Assembly (NCBI GenBank): GCA_045863035.1
Contig: BTUV01000095.1
Coordinates: 1-11,398, forward strand
DNA from: H2-BAC3 sp045863035
GTDB lineage: Bacteria > Bacteroidota > Ignavibacteria > Ignavibacteriales > Ignavibacteriaceae
DNA length: 11,398 nucleotides
Reading direction: 5' to 3'
Shown: piece by piece, positions 5,844 to 11,398 of the stretch
Position numbering within the stretch: position 1 is the stretch's first letter
How the letters are laid out: each line of letters starts with the position of its first letter
Notes under the pieces: model-generated
Database searches by the model: none
Seen by the model: the letters and a program-made list of their open reading frames with translations, nothing else
Told to the model about the DNA's origin: nothing
Position numbers and translations under genes: made by a program

Positions 5844-7160
5844 ATGACTGACGCGCTTCCGCTTCTGTTTTTTGCGGTTGTAATAATTTTTCTTCTCTCC
5901 GGATTTCCGGTGGCTTTTACGCTCGGCGGTGTTTCTGTTGTGTTTGGTCTTATTGTCTTCGGGTTTGATTTCTTTTATCTGCTGCCACTGCGCGTATGGG
6001 GAACCATGACCAATTATGTGCTAATCTCCGTTCCGATGTTCATTTTTATGGGGCTGATGTTTGAAAAGTCGGGCATCGCGGAGGAGCTTCTCGAAACACT
6101 TGCGCTGATCTTCGGAAAACTGCGCGGCGGTCTTGCCTTTGCGGTTCTTTTTGTCGGTGCAATTCTCGGCGCATCTACCGGTATTGTGGGGGCAACTGTT
6201 GTCACGCTCGGGGTGCTCGGTCTTCCGGTTATGATAAAACGAAACTGTGATATACAGGCCTCAGCGGGAATCATTGCAGCATCAGGAACTCTGGGACAGA
6301 TCATTCCGCCGAGTGTTATTCTTATACTGCTTGGCAGTGTGCTAAATCTTCCTATCGGAGATTTATTTATTGCTGCCACCGGACCTGGTCTATTACTTGT
6401 TGTATTTTACTTTATATATATAGCGCTAATTACGCTCCTTCGTCCAAAAGTTTTTCCCGCCATGCCTGCTGAAGCGCTTGCTGATTTCGCTCAGGGGGGA
6501 AAACTCAGAAGAATTGTTTCCTCGCTCCTGCTGCCCGGCGCTCTGGTCATTGCTGTGCTTGGTTCAATCTTTATGGGAATTGCTTCGCCAACTGAAGCCG
6601 CGGCAGTAGGAGCAATGGGAGCAACTCTGTTAACCCTTCTAAAGGGAAAATTAACATTTGAAAATCTGAGCTACGTTTCAAAAAAAACAGTATCCATCAC
6701 CTCAATGGTTTTTATGATACTCATCGGAGCGTCCGCGTTCGCTTTGGTCTTCAGGGGATTAAACGGCGACAGCTATCTTACCGGACTTATCATCGCCTCA
6801 GAGCTTGGACCTTATACTTTTCTTTTACTTATGATGCTTCTTATCTTTATCGCCGGTTATTTTATTGATTTCATTGAAATTGTTTTTATTCTCGTCCCGG
6901 TTATTGCTCCTATCGCGCTGCATTACGGCTTTGATATGAAATTTATTGCTATTCTTATCGCACTCAATTTGCAGACATCATTCCTCACCCCGCCGTTTGG
7001 GTTCTCCTTATTTTATCTGAAAGGAGTTGCCCCGGCTGAAGTTTCAACCATGCAGATATATAAAGGCGCCGTGCCTTATGTAATCATACAGATAATCTGC
7101 CTGTTGGCTGTGGCGGTTTTTCCGGAGATTTCTACCTGGCTCCTGAAAACAATAAAATAG
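5844..7160 (+). CDS. dctM: TRAP transporter large membrane subunit (DctM type)
   Basis: A 438-aa polytopic membrane protein of the DctM/IT superfamily, the ion-coupled channel of a TRAP transporter, normal in length. Characteristic pieces are LLSGFPVAFTLGG (17-29), SVPMFIFMGLMFEKSGIAEELL (62-83), the glycine-rich GAILGASTGIVGATVVTLGVL region, the GTLGQIIPPSVILILLG loop, GIASPTEAAAVGA, and LQTSFLTPPFGFSLFYLKGV near the C-terminus. GGAGG lies 13 nt upstream of the ATG at 5844. No DctP gene is in the window, upstream or downstream, so the substrate cannot be inferred from its binding protein. Nearby on the other strand is an FAD oxidase of the 2-hydroxy-acid type; a shared substrate such as lactate or glycolate is only a guess. 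Confidence 0.93.
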   Translation: MTDALPLLFFAVVIIFLLSGFPVAFTLGGVSVVFGLIVFGFDFFYLLPLRVWGTMTNYVLISVPMFIFMGLMFEKSGIAEELLETLALIFGKLRGGLAFAVLFVGAILGASTGIVGATVVTLGVLGLPVMIKRNCDIQASAGIIAASGTLGQIIPPSVILILLGSVLNLPIGDLFIAATGPGLLLVVFYFIYIALITLLRPKVFPAMPAEALADFAQGGKLRRIVSSLLLPGALVIAVLGSIFMGIASPTEAAAVGAMGATLLTLLKGKLTFENLSYVSKKTVSITSMVFMILIGASAFALVFRGLNGDSYLTGLIIASELGPYTFLLLMMLLIFIAGYFIDFIEIVFILVPVIAPIALHYGFDMKFIAILIALNLQTSFLTPPFGFSLFYLKGVAPAEVSTMQIYKGAVPYVIIQIICLLAVAVFPEISTWLLKTIK

Positions 7161-7169
7161 GTATGGAAT

Positions 7170-7260
7170 TATGAAGTATGAATTATGAAGTATGAAGTGT
7201 AAATTGTGAATTGTGAATTGTGAATTGTGAATTGTGAATTTTTAATTGTGAATTTTTAAT
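7170..7260 (+). repeat. Heptamer tandem repeat, TATGAAK and TGTGAAT types, just after dctM
   Basis: Thirteen consecutive 7-nt units in one unbroken phase. They are TATGAAG, TATGAAT, TATGAAG, TATGAAG, TGTAAAT, five TGTGAAT, TTTTAAT, TGTGAAT and TTTTAAT. It starts 9 nt after the dctM stop. Two other gene ends in the window (231-250 minus and 10556-10583 plus) carry the same heptamers. Confidence 0.9.
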
Positions 7261-7270
7261 TTTTGAAAAG

Positions 7271-7670
7271 AAGAACTAAGAACTAAGAACTAAGAACTAA
7301 GAACTAAGAACTAAGAACTAAGAACNNNNNNNNNNNNNNNNNNNNNNNNNNNNNNNNNNNNNNNNNNNNNNNNNNNNNNNNNNNNNNNNNNNNNNNNNNN
7401 NNNNNNNNNNNNNNNNNNNNNNNNNAAGAACTAAGAACTAAGAACTAAGAACTAAGAACTAAGAACTAAGAACTAAGAACTAAGAACCAAGAACTAAGAA
7501 CTAAGAACTAAGAACTAAGAACCAAGAACCAAGAACTAAGCACCAAGAACTAAGAACTAAGCACCAAAAACCAAGCACCACGAACTAAGAACCAAGCACC
7601 ACGAACTAAGAACCAAGCACCACGAACTAAGCACCAAGAACTAAGCACCAAGAACTAAGCACCAAGAACC
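7271..7670 (+). repeat. Heptamer tandem array, AAGAACT type, interrupted by an assembly gap
   Basis: Units of AAGAACT run from 7271 to the N gap (seven full copies plus six bases) and from 7426 to 7670, where exactly 35 units fit without any indel. Next to the gap the units are identical. Toward the right they become AAGAACC, AAGCACC and ACGAACT. There they form higher-order repeats: AAGCACC-ACGAACT-AAGAACC (21 nt) recurs and then AAGCACC-AAGAACT (14 nt) recurs. This resembles the heptanucleotide STRR repeats known from cyanobacteria in unit length, but the unit sequence differs. Total size is unknown because of the gap. Confidence 0.95.
7326..7425. other. Assembly gap (100 N)
   Basis: Exactly 100 N, the conventional filler for a gap of unknown size. 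It lies inside an array of identical 7-nt units, which short reads could not span. The heptamer type is the same on both sides. Confidence 0.97.
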
Positions 7671-7680
7671 CTTTAAAAGC

Positions 7681-7711
7681 AAAAAGGCCATCCCTTCTTA
7701 AAGGACGGCCT
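7681..7711 (-). terminator. Intrinsic terminator of the 54-aa protein gene
   Basis: On the minus strand a 12-position stem (7685-7696 with 7700-7711, two mismatches, 3-nt loop) with an AGGCC/GGCCT base is followed at once by TTTTT (7685-7681). It lies 25 nt past the stop of the small gene. The geometry is that of a standard rho-independent terminator. It also separates that gene from the heptamer array. Confidence 0.85.
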
Positions 7712-7735
7712 CAAACTCTGCCGATAGCGGTAAAA

Positions 7736-7900
7736 TTACTTTATTTCGGTAACTTTATCAACAGTATCTAATTTAACGAAGCGCTCACTGTATTTTACAG
7801 AACCTTTGGTGGTTTTCATGGCCTTAATGACCTTCACATTCACACCTGACTGCTGCTTCTTGTTTTTGTTCTTATCACCGAACGATTGCTGTTTAGCCAT
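7736..7900 (-). CDS. Small basic protein, 54 aa, unknown function
   Basis: Starts MAKQQSFGDKNKNKKQQSG and ends KYSERFVKLDTVDKVTEIK; it is rich in lysine. AAGGA stands 9 nt before the ATG at 7898-7900, a TATATTTG promoter-like element lies further upstream and a strong intrinsic terminator lies after the stop, so this is a complete monocistronic unit. The protein has a disordered-looking basic N-terminus and then a VNVKVIKAMKTTKGSVKYSERFVKL stretch likely to form two or three beta strands. The layout (a MAK start, then a KVIK...K.G.Y.F.E..V pattern) recalls the short DUF4295-type proteins that accompany ribosomal genes in Bacteroidota, but the similarity is too loose to assign. A nucleic-acid or ribosome-associated role would fit the charge; that is inference. 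Confidence 0.8.
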   Translation of the reverse strand: MAKQQSFGDKNKNKKQQSGVNVKVIKAMKTTKGSVKYSERFVKLDTVDKVTEIK

Positions 7901-7924
7901 GGATATTTTTCCTTGTTATAATTA

Positions 7925-7932
7925 CAAATATA
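7925..7932 (-). promoter_or_regulatory. Bacteroidota-type -7 element upstream of the 54-aa protein gene
   Basis: TATATTTG on the minus strand matches the TAnnTTTG consensus fully, about 24 nt before the ATG, leaving a short leader that holds the AAGGA ribosome site. A TTTG-like -33 element exists upstream but at 26 nt spacing, longer than usual, so only the -7 element is well supported. Confidence 0.45.
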
Positions 7933-7978
7933 GTTATTTCCTGATAAAATCTGAAAGCCAAAATCCGGCTCCCCGGTT

Positions 7979-9421
7979 TCATTCCGGATCAAAAACATTA
8001 CCTCTCCCCAGCCGAAAATCGGGGTCAAAATAGCGTTTAACCCCTCGCATTGAAGCTATCCCCTCCTCTCCATACATCATTTTCAGATATTCCTTCTTGA
8101 TTTTCCCGATTCCATGCTCTGCAGAAACTGTCCCGCCGGCATCTATGGCATTCCGGCAGATCTCAGCATAGATTTCCTTTCCTGCCTCAAACTCAGATTG
8201 GTTAGCCGGCAGCATATTCAGGTGGATGTGGCTATTGCCAAAATGACCATAAACCACATAATTCAACCCGCTTTTTAGCGCCTGACTTTTGCAGCTACGG
8301 TAAAACTCTCTGAATTTGTCACTGGGGAGAGCAGTATCGGTACCCAATTTTCTCACCCCTTTCGAGGCAATATATTCATTCACCTTATAAGCAGCCGAGT
8401 GACGCATCTGCTCCAGCATATTACGATCGCGATGTGACGAAGCAATGAGGATATCGCCTTTCCCGCCGGAGCCGGAAACCATTAGCGCAATTTGCTCTGT
8501 CAGCGCTTCAGGCAAATCCTCTCCGGTTTCAAACTCAAACCAAACCGCTGCCCCCGCCTGATCATCAGCAAAATGAAAATCCGGCTTTAACATCCGCAAA
8601 GCCCCCTTATCAAAATACTCAAGAGCCCTCGGTTTGCTTTCTCCCTGAAGTAGCCGCGCCTGTTCAACAAAATCAAGAGCGCCCTCTTCCTCATAAAAGT
8701 GAGCCAGACAGGAAAGCACTCCCGCCGGTTTTGGCAGAAGCCGGAATGTGATTTTCTTCGTAAGGGCAAGAGTCCCCTCCGACCCGATAAAAAGATCGAT
8801 CAAATCCATCCCCTCTTTCAAAAAATAACCGGAGGCATTCTTCACCTCAGGCATAGGGAGGGAGTTAAATTGAAGAAGTTTTTCTGAGTTAAACGGAAGC
8901 CGGGGGAATCGGTTGCCCACTGCTATGTAACTGCCCCTTTTAATACTAAAGTTAGTTCCGTCAGCGAGAATCAAATCCAGTGACTCAACAAAATTTCGCA
9001 CCGCACCATAGGAAAACGATTTTGCGCCGGAAGCATTTGTAGCCACAATACCTCCGCATGAACAAAGTTTTTCAGTAGGATCCGGGGGGAAGTATAGTCC
9101 GCGCTCCTCAACCGCTTCAAGCAGTGACTTGAGGGGAAGTCCGGCTGTTACGGTAACACCGGAGCCATCATCGCTGAATGTGATTTCCGGAGTAATCATC
9201 CCCGGATGCAGCAGAGCCCCTCCTTCGGGGACGCGCGCACCCGTCAGTCCGGTCCCATTCCCTGATATGGTTAGTCCCATCCCCTCACCGTACGCTAACT
9301 CAACTGCCTGCTGAATTTCCTCCTCATGCCGTGGAATCAGCAGCAGTTCACACCGCCCCCTGAAATTTGATGCGTCTTTCAGGAAATCAGGAAATTCATC
9401 TGTATTTCTGATAACTTTCAT
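7979..9421 (-). CDS. FAD-linked oxidoreductase, GlcD/D-lactate dehydrogenase-like
   Basis: A 480-aa flavoenzyme of the VAO/PCMH family, most like GlcD and D-2-hydroxy-acid dehydrogenases. The FAD-binding N-terminal half shows TISGNGTGLTGARVPEGGAL (51-70) for the diphosphate loop, then FPPDPTEKLCSCGGIVATNA with SGAKSFSYGAVRNFV (111-145) and GSEGTLALTKKI (213-224). The C-terminal FAD-oxidase domain has YGHFGNSHIHLN (391-402), whose H393 and H400 match the metal-binding HxxxxxxH of the family, and GGTVSAEHGIGKIKKEYL (429-446) with E435-H436. It ends in FDPDFRLGRGNVFDPE. The usual GDGN in the histidine motif reads GNSH here. No Fe-S domain is fused. The expected reaction is oxidation of a 2-hydroxy acid to a 2-keto acid, with substrate unknown. 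A divergent 104-nt region separates it from the aldo/keto reductase; the ribosome site is weak. Confidence 0.9.
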   Translation of the reverse strand: MKVIRNTDEFPDFLKDASNFRGRCELLLIPRHEEEIQQAVELAYGEGMGLTISGNGTGLTGARVPEGGALLHPGMITPEITFSDDGSGVTVTAGLPLKSLLEAVEERGLYFPPDPTEKLCSCGGIVATNASGAKSFSYGAVRNFVESLDLILADGTNFSIKRGSYIAVGNRFPRLPFNSEKLLQFNSLPMPEVKNASGYFLKEGMDLIDLFIGSEGTLALTKKITFRLLPKPAGVLSCLAHFYEEEGALDFVEQARLLQGESKPRALEYFDKGALRMLKPDFHFADDQAGAAVWFEFETGEDLPEALTEQIALMVSGSGGKGDILIASSHRDRNMLEQMRHSAAYKVNEYIASKGVRKLGTDTALPSDKFREFYRSCKSQALKSGLNYVVYGHFGNSHIHLNMLPANQSEFEAGKEIYAEICRNAIDAGGTVSAEHGIGKIKKEYLKMMYGEEGIASMRGVKRYFDPDFRLGRGNVFDPE

Positions 9422-9525
9422 TATCTTGCGGCAGCTTTCTCGTTTGCTTTCGTGTCTGTTTCTGTATCAATTCAGAATTACGTTCCTAAAAATATGTACT
9501 TTTTTACTATATATGTGAGGTATGA

Positions 9526-10554
9526 GTGAATTATAAACTGCTTGGAAAAACCGGACTTAAAGTATCTGAGGTCTGCCTCGGGACAATGACTTTTGGCGAG
9601 GAGTGGGGCTACGGCGCCAATAAGGAAGTTAGCCGCAAAATTTTTAATGCCTTTGTTGAGGCGGGCGGTAACTTTGTTGATACTGCCAACAGATATACCG
9701 AGGGAACATCAGAGTCTTTTCTTGGTGAATTTGTAAAACCCCTGCGCGATAAAATTGTGCTTTCAACAAAATATTCCCTCTACAATGAGAAGGGGGAAAT
9801 TAACGCCGCGGGAAACAACCGGAAAAACATGATCTATTCGCTTGAAAAAAGTCTCAAGCGCCTGCAAACCGAGTATATTGACCTCTATTATCTGCATATC
9901 TGGGACGGACTGACTGATATTGAAGAAATTCTTCGCGCTTTTGACGACCTGATTACCGCGGGGAAAATAGTATATGCGGGAGTATCTGACACACCCGCCT
10001 GGATCATTTCACAGGCGAACACTGTTTCGCAGTTCCGGGGCTGGAACAAATTTCAGGTTGTTCAGGCCGAGTATAGTCTCATCACCCGTGATGCAGAAAG
10101 AGATTTACTGCCGATGGCTGAGTCATTTGATATGGCTGTTACCGCCTGGGCGCCACTTGCCGGAGGTGCGCTCACAGGAAAGTATTTAAATAACGATAAT
10201 GAAAAGAAACGTTTAAAACCTGAAAGCAAACGGCTTAACGAAAAATCTTCTGCAATAGCAAAAGAAGTATATACCATTGCGCAAGAGCTCGGAGTGCCCT
10301 CTGCGGCAGTTGCGGTCAAATGGGTAATGCAGAGTCCGCAAGTAGTCATTCCGGTTATCGGCGCCAAGAACGCAGAGCAGCTAAAAGAAAGCATGGCATA
10401 CAGTTCAGTAACCCTGAGCGATGACCACCTTGCCCGGCTGGAAAAAGTAAGCGCGATCGAATACGGCTTCCCGCATGATTTCATCAGAAGCGCCGCCGCC
10501 CGCGAACTGGTCTATGGCGGCATGGAATCAAAAATCATAAAACACGGGAAATAA
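9526..10554 (+). CDS. Aldo/keto reductase
   Basis: A 342-aa NADPH-type aldo/keto reductase with a TIM-barrel fold. The catalytic tetrad is visible: D52 and Y57 in NFVDTANRYTEG, K82 in LSTKYSLY and H124 in LYYLHIWD. Cofactor-binding segments AWAPLAGGALTGKY (207-220) and VVIPVIGAKNAEQL are near the C-terminal half, with normal family length. Such enzymes reduce aldehydes or ketones of many kinds; the substrate is not predictable. The start is a GTG at 9526, set by GAGG 5 nt upstream and by homology of the MNYKLLGKTGLKVSE opening. An ATG at 9522 in another frame reads only MSEL before a stop. It is transcribed away from the FAD oxidase and its 3' end carries a heptamer repeat. Confidence 0.93.
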   Translation: MNYKLLGKTGLKVSEVCLGTMTFGEEWGYGANKEVSRKIFNAFVEAGGNFVDTANRYTEGTSESFLGEFVKPLRDKIVLSTKYSLYNEKGEINAAGNNRKNMIYSLEKSLKRLQTEYIDLYYLHIWDGLTDIEEILRAFDDLITAGKIVYAGVSDTPAWIISQANTVSQFRGWNKFQVVQAEYSLITRDAERDLLPMAESFDMAVTAWAPLAGGALTGKYLNNDNEKKRLKPESKRLNEKSSAIAKEVYTIAQELGVPSAAVAVKWVMQSPQVVIPVIGAKNAEQLKESMAYSSVTLSDDHLARLEKVSAIEYGFPHDFIRSAAARELVYGGMESKIIKHGK

Positions 10555-10555
10555 T

Positions 10556-10583
10556 TATGAAGTATGAATTATGAATTATGAAT
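10556..10583 (+). repeat. Heptamer repeat just after the aldo/keto reductase
   Basis: Four units, TATGAAG then three TATGAAT, begin one base after the TAA stop at 10552-10554. This is the same heptamer family, in the same orientation to the gene, as after dctM. Confidence 0.88.
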
Positions 10584-10627
10584 GGTTAGTTACATAATAA
10601 ATTCATAAAGTTATCAGATATTTTTTC

Positions 10628-10672
10628 GTAGAGACGTTACATCCCGATTAAATCGGGATGCGGCGTTTCATC
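10628..10672. repeat. Degenerate palindromic element (GTAGAGACG type)
   Basis: An inner perfect stem CATCCCGAT (10640-10648) / ATCGGGATG (10652-10660) with a TAA loop is flanked by GTAGAGACG (10628-10636) and CGTTTCATC (10664-10672), which still pair at 7 of 9 positions. The outer arms match those of the perfect palindrome at 10762-10789, so this looks like an older copy of the same element with another centre. No T-run follows, so it is not a terminator. Confidence 0.75.
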
Positions 10673-10761
10673 GTGTGTCTGTGTTATATCGGCTTCGCCA
10701 ATTCTTCTCTAAAACATCGCATATATATAGATTCGCGGTTTCGAAAAAAAATCCGCCCCCG

Positions 10762-10789
10762 GTAGAGACGATGCATGCATCGTCTCTAC
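10762..10789. repeat. Perfect 28-bp palindrome (GTAGAGACG type)
   Basis: GTAGAGACGATGCA is followed directly by its exact reverse complement. The GTAGAGACG arms with a variable centre recall a REP/MITE-like palindromic family seen in intergenic regions of Bacteroidota and cyanobacteria. Any mobilising enzyme is outside the window. Confidence 0.9.
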
Positions 10790-10851
10790 AAAAACGATTT
10801 CGGGTTTTGTTAAAACGCTTTGAACATCGCAATAAATATATACAATCCGTA
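10790..10851. other. Stretch between the palindrome and the 53-bp array, with decayed repeat fragments
   Basis: It contains CGGGTTTTG (10801-10809), the inverse of the CAAAACCCG found in every array unit, and GAACATCGCAATAAATATATA, which resembles the ATCATCGCAAAA part of a unit. I read it as decayed array edge; a 67-residue frame that crosses it and the palindrome is not a real gene. Confidence 0.45.
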
Positions 10852-11398
10852 AAACCCGAAGGGTTGACATTATTATAGATTAATCATCGCAAAACCCGCC
10901 ACAAAAACCCGAAGGGTTGATATTATTATAGAAAAATCATCGCAAAACCCGCCACAAAAACCCGAAGGGTTGACATTATTATAGAAAAATCATCGCAAAA
11001 CCCGCCACAAAACCCGAAGGGTTGATATTATTATAGAATAATCATCGCAAAACCCGTCACAAAAACCCGAAAGGTTGATATTATTATAGAAAAATCATCA
11101 CAAAACCCACCACAAAAACCCGAAGGGTTGACATTATTATAGAATAATCATCACAAAACCGGTCACAAAAACCCGAAGGGTTGATATTATTATAGAAAAA
11201 TCATCGTAAAACCCGCCAGAGAAACCCGAAGGTTGACATTATTATAGAATAATCATCGCAAAACCCGTCACAAAAACCCGAAGGGTTGATATTGTTATAG
11301 AAAAATTATCGTAAAACCCGCCAGAGAAACCCGAAGGGTTGATATTATTATAGAATAATCATCGCAAAACCCGTCACAAAAACCCGAAGGGTTGATAT
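10852..11398 (+). repeat. Tandem array of a 53-bp unit, running off the window
   Basis: Eleven starts of the unit can be placed by the CCCGAAGGG core: 10855, 10908, 10961, 11013, 11066, 11119, 11172, 11225, 11277, 11330 and 11383. The spacing is 53 nt except two of 52. Each unit has AACCC-GAA-GGGTT (a small hairpin), an ATTATTATAG stretch and ATCATCGCAAAACCCG. From about 11013 two variants alternate (AATAATC with CCGTCAC; AAAAATC with CGCCA), giving a dimeric 106-bp order. No variable spacers exist, so it is not a CRISPR. Confidence 0.95.

Noticed and set aside
9422..9525. Promoters in the divergent region between the FAD oxidase and the aldo/keto reductase
   Set aside because: Several AT-rich partial matches to TAnnTTTG occur, but none has a paired upstream element at a plausible distance.
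10062..10484. 140-residue minus-strand frame opposite the aldo/keto reductase
   Set aside because: Antisense shadow with Ser/Ala-rich low-complexity composition.
10640..10660. Intrinsic terminator after the aldo/keto reductase
   Set aside because: The stem is perfect but is not followed by a T-run on either strand, and its outer arms identify it as a copy of the palindromic element.
10675..10878. 67-residue plus-strand reading frame
   Set aside because: It runs through a palindrome and into the first unit of the 53-bp array; composition is that of translated repeat.
10852..11398. CRISPR array
   Set aside because: The period is regular but the entire 53-bp unit is conserved; no unique spacers and no cas genes are present.

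Overview
The window looks like an accessory-rich stretch of a Bacteroidota/Chlorobi-type genome; Ignavibacteria are a reasonable guess. I infer this from a TAnnTTTG-type -7 promoter element ahead of one gene, membrane-anchored and soluble BTAD-type regulators with an OmpR-like winged helix, a UbiA prenyltransferase of the archaeal-lipid-like kind, and intergenic space full of short repeats. No rRNA, tRNA, IS transposase, plasmid or phage gene is visible. A run of exactly 100 N (7326-7425) shows that this is a scaffold with a gap inside a tandem array, so the true length there is unknown.

Layout, left to right. Positions 2-205 may be the tail of a gene entering from the left. Two minus-strand paralogous regulators follow: a soluble one (247-1035) and a membrane-anchored one (1263-2465). 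A minus-strand secreted, C-terminally anchored protein of unknown function lies at 2886-3446. Diverging from it is a tight plus-strand block, UbiA prenyltransferase - rnhB - yraN - dctQ - dctM (3537-7160), in which the first four genes overlap their downstream neighbour and dctQ and dctM are 3 nt apart. A heptamer tandem array (7170-7670, holding the N gap) follows dctM. Beyond it, on the minus strand, are a 54-aa protein with its own promoter and intrinsic terminator (7736-7900) and a GlcD-like FAD oxidase (7979-9421). A divergent plus-strand aldo/keto reductase (9526-10554) comes next. The right end (10555-11398) is non-coding: heptamers, two palindromic elements and a tandem array of a 53-bp unit that runs off the window.

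Functionally, rnhB and yraN are housekeeping nucleic-acid genes that share a transcript with a lipid/quinone prenyltransferase and with the two membrane subunits of a TRAP transporter. No substrate-binding DctP is present. The FAD oxidase across the array belongs to a family that oxidises 2-hydroxy acids such as lactate or glycolate, which are also known TRAP substrates; a link is possible but only inferred.

The most striking feature is non-coding. Five of the genes have a short repeat beginning at, or within a few bases of, their stop codon. Three of these are heptamer repeats in the same sense as the upstream gene, and all the heptamer types carry a stop codon that appears in every frame of that strand. 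Both regulator genes have their stop codon inside the first repeat unit.
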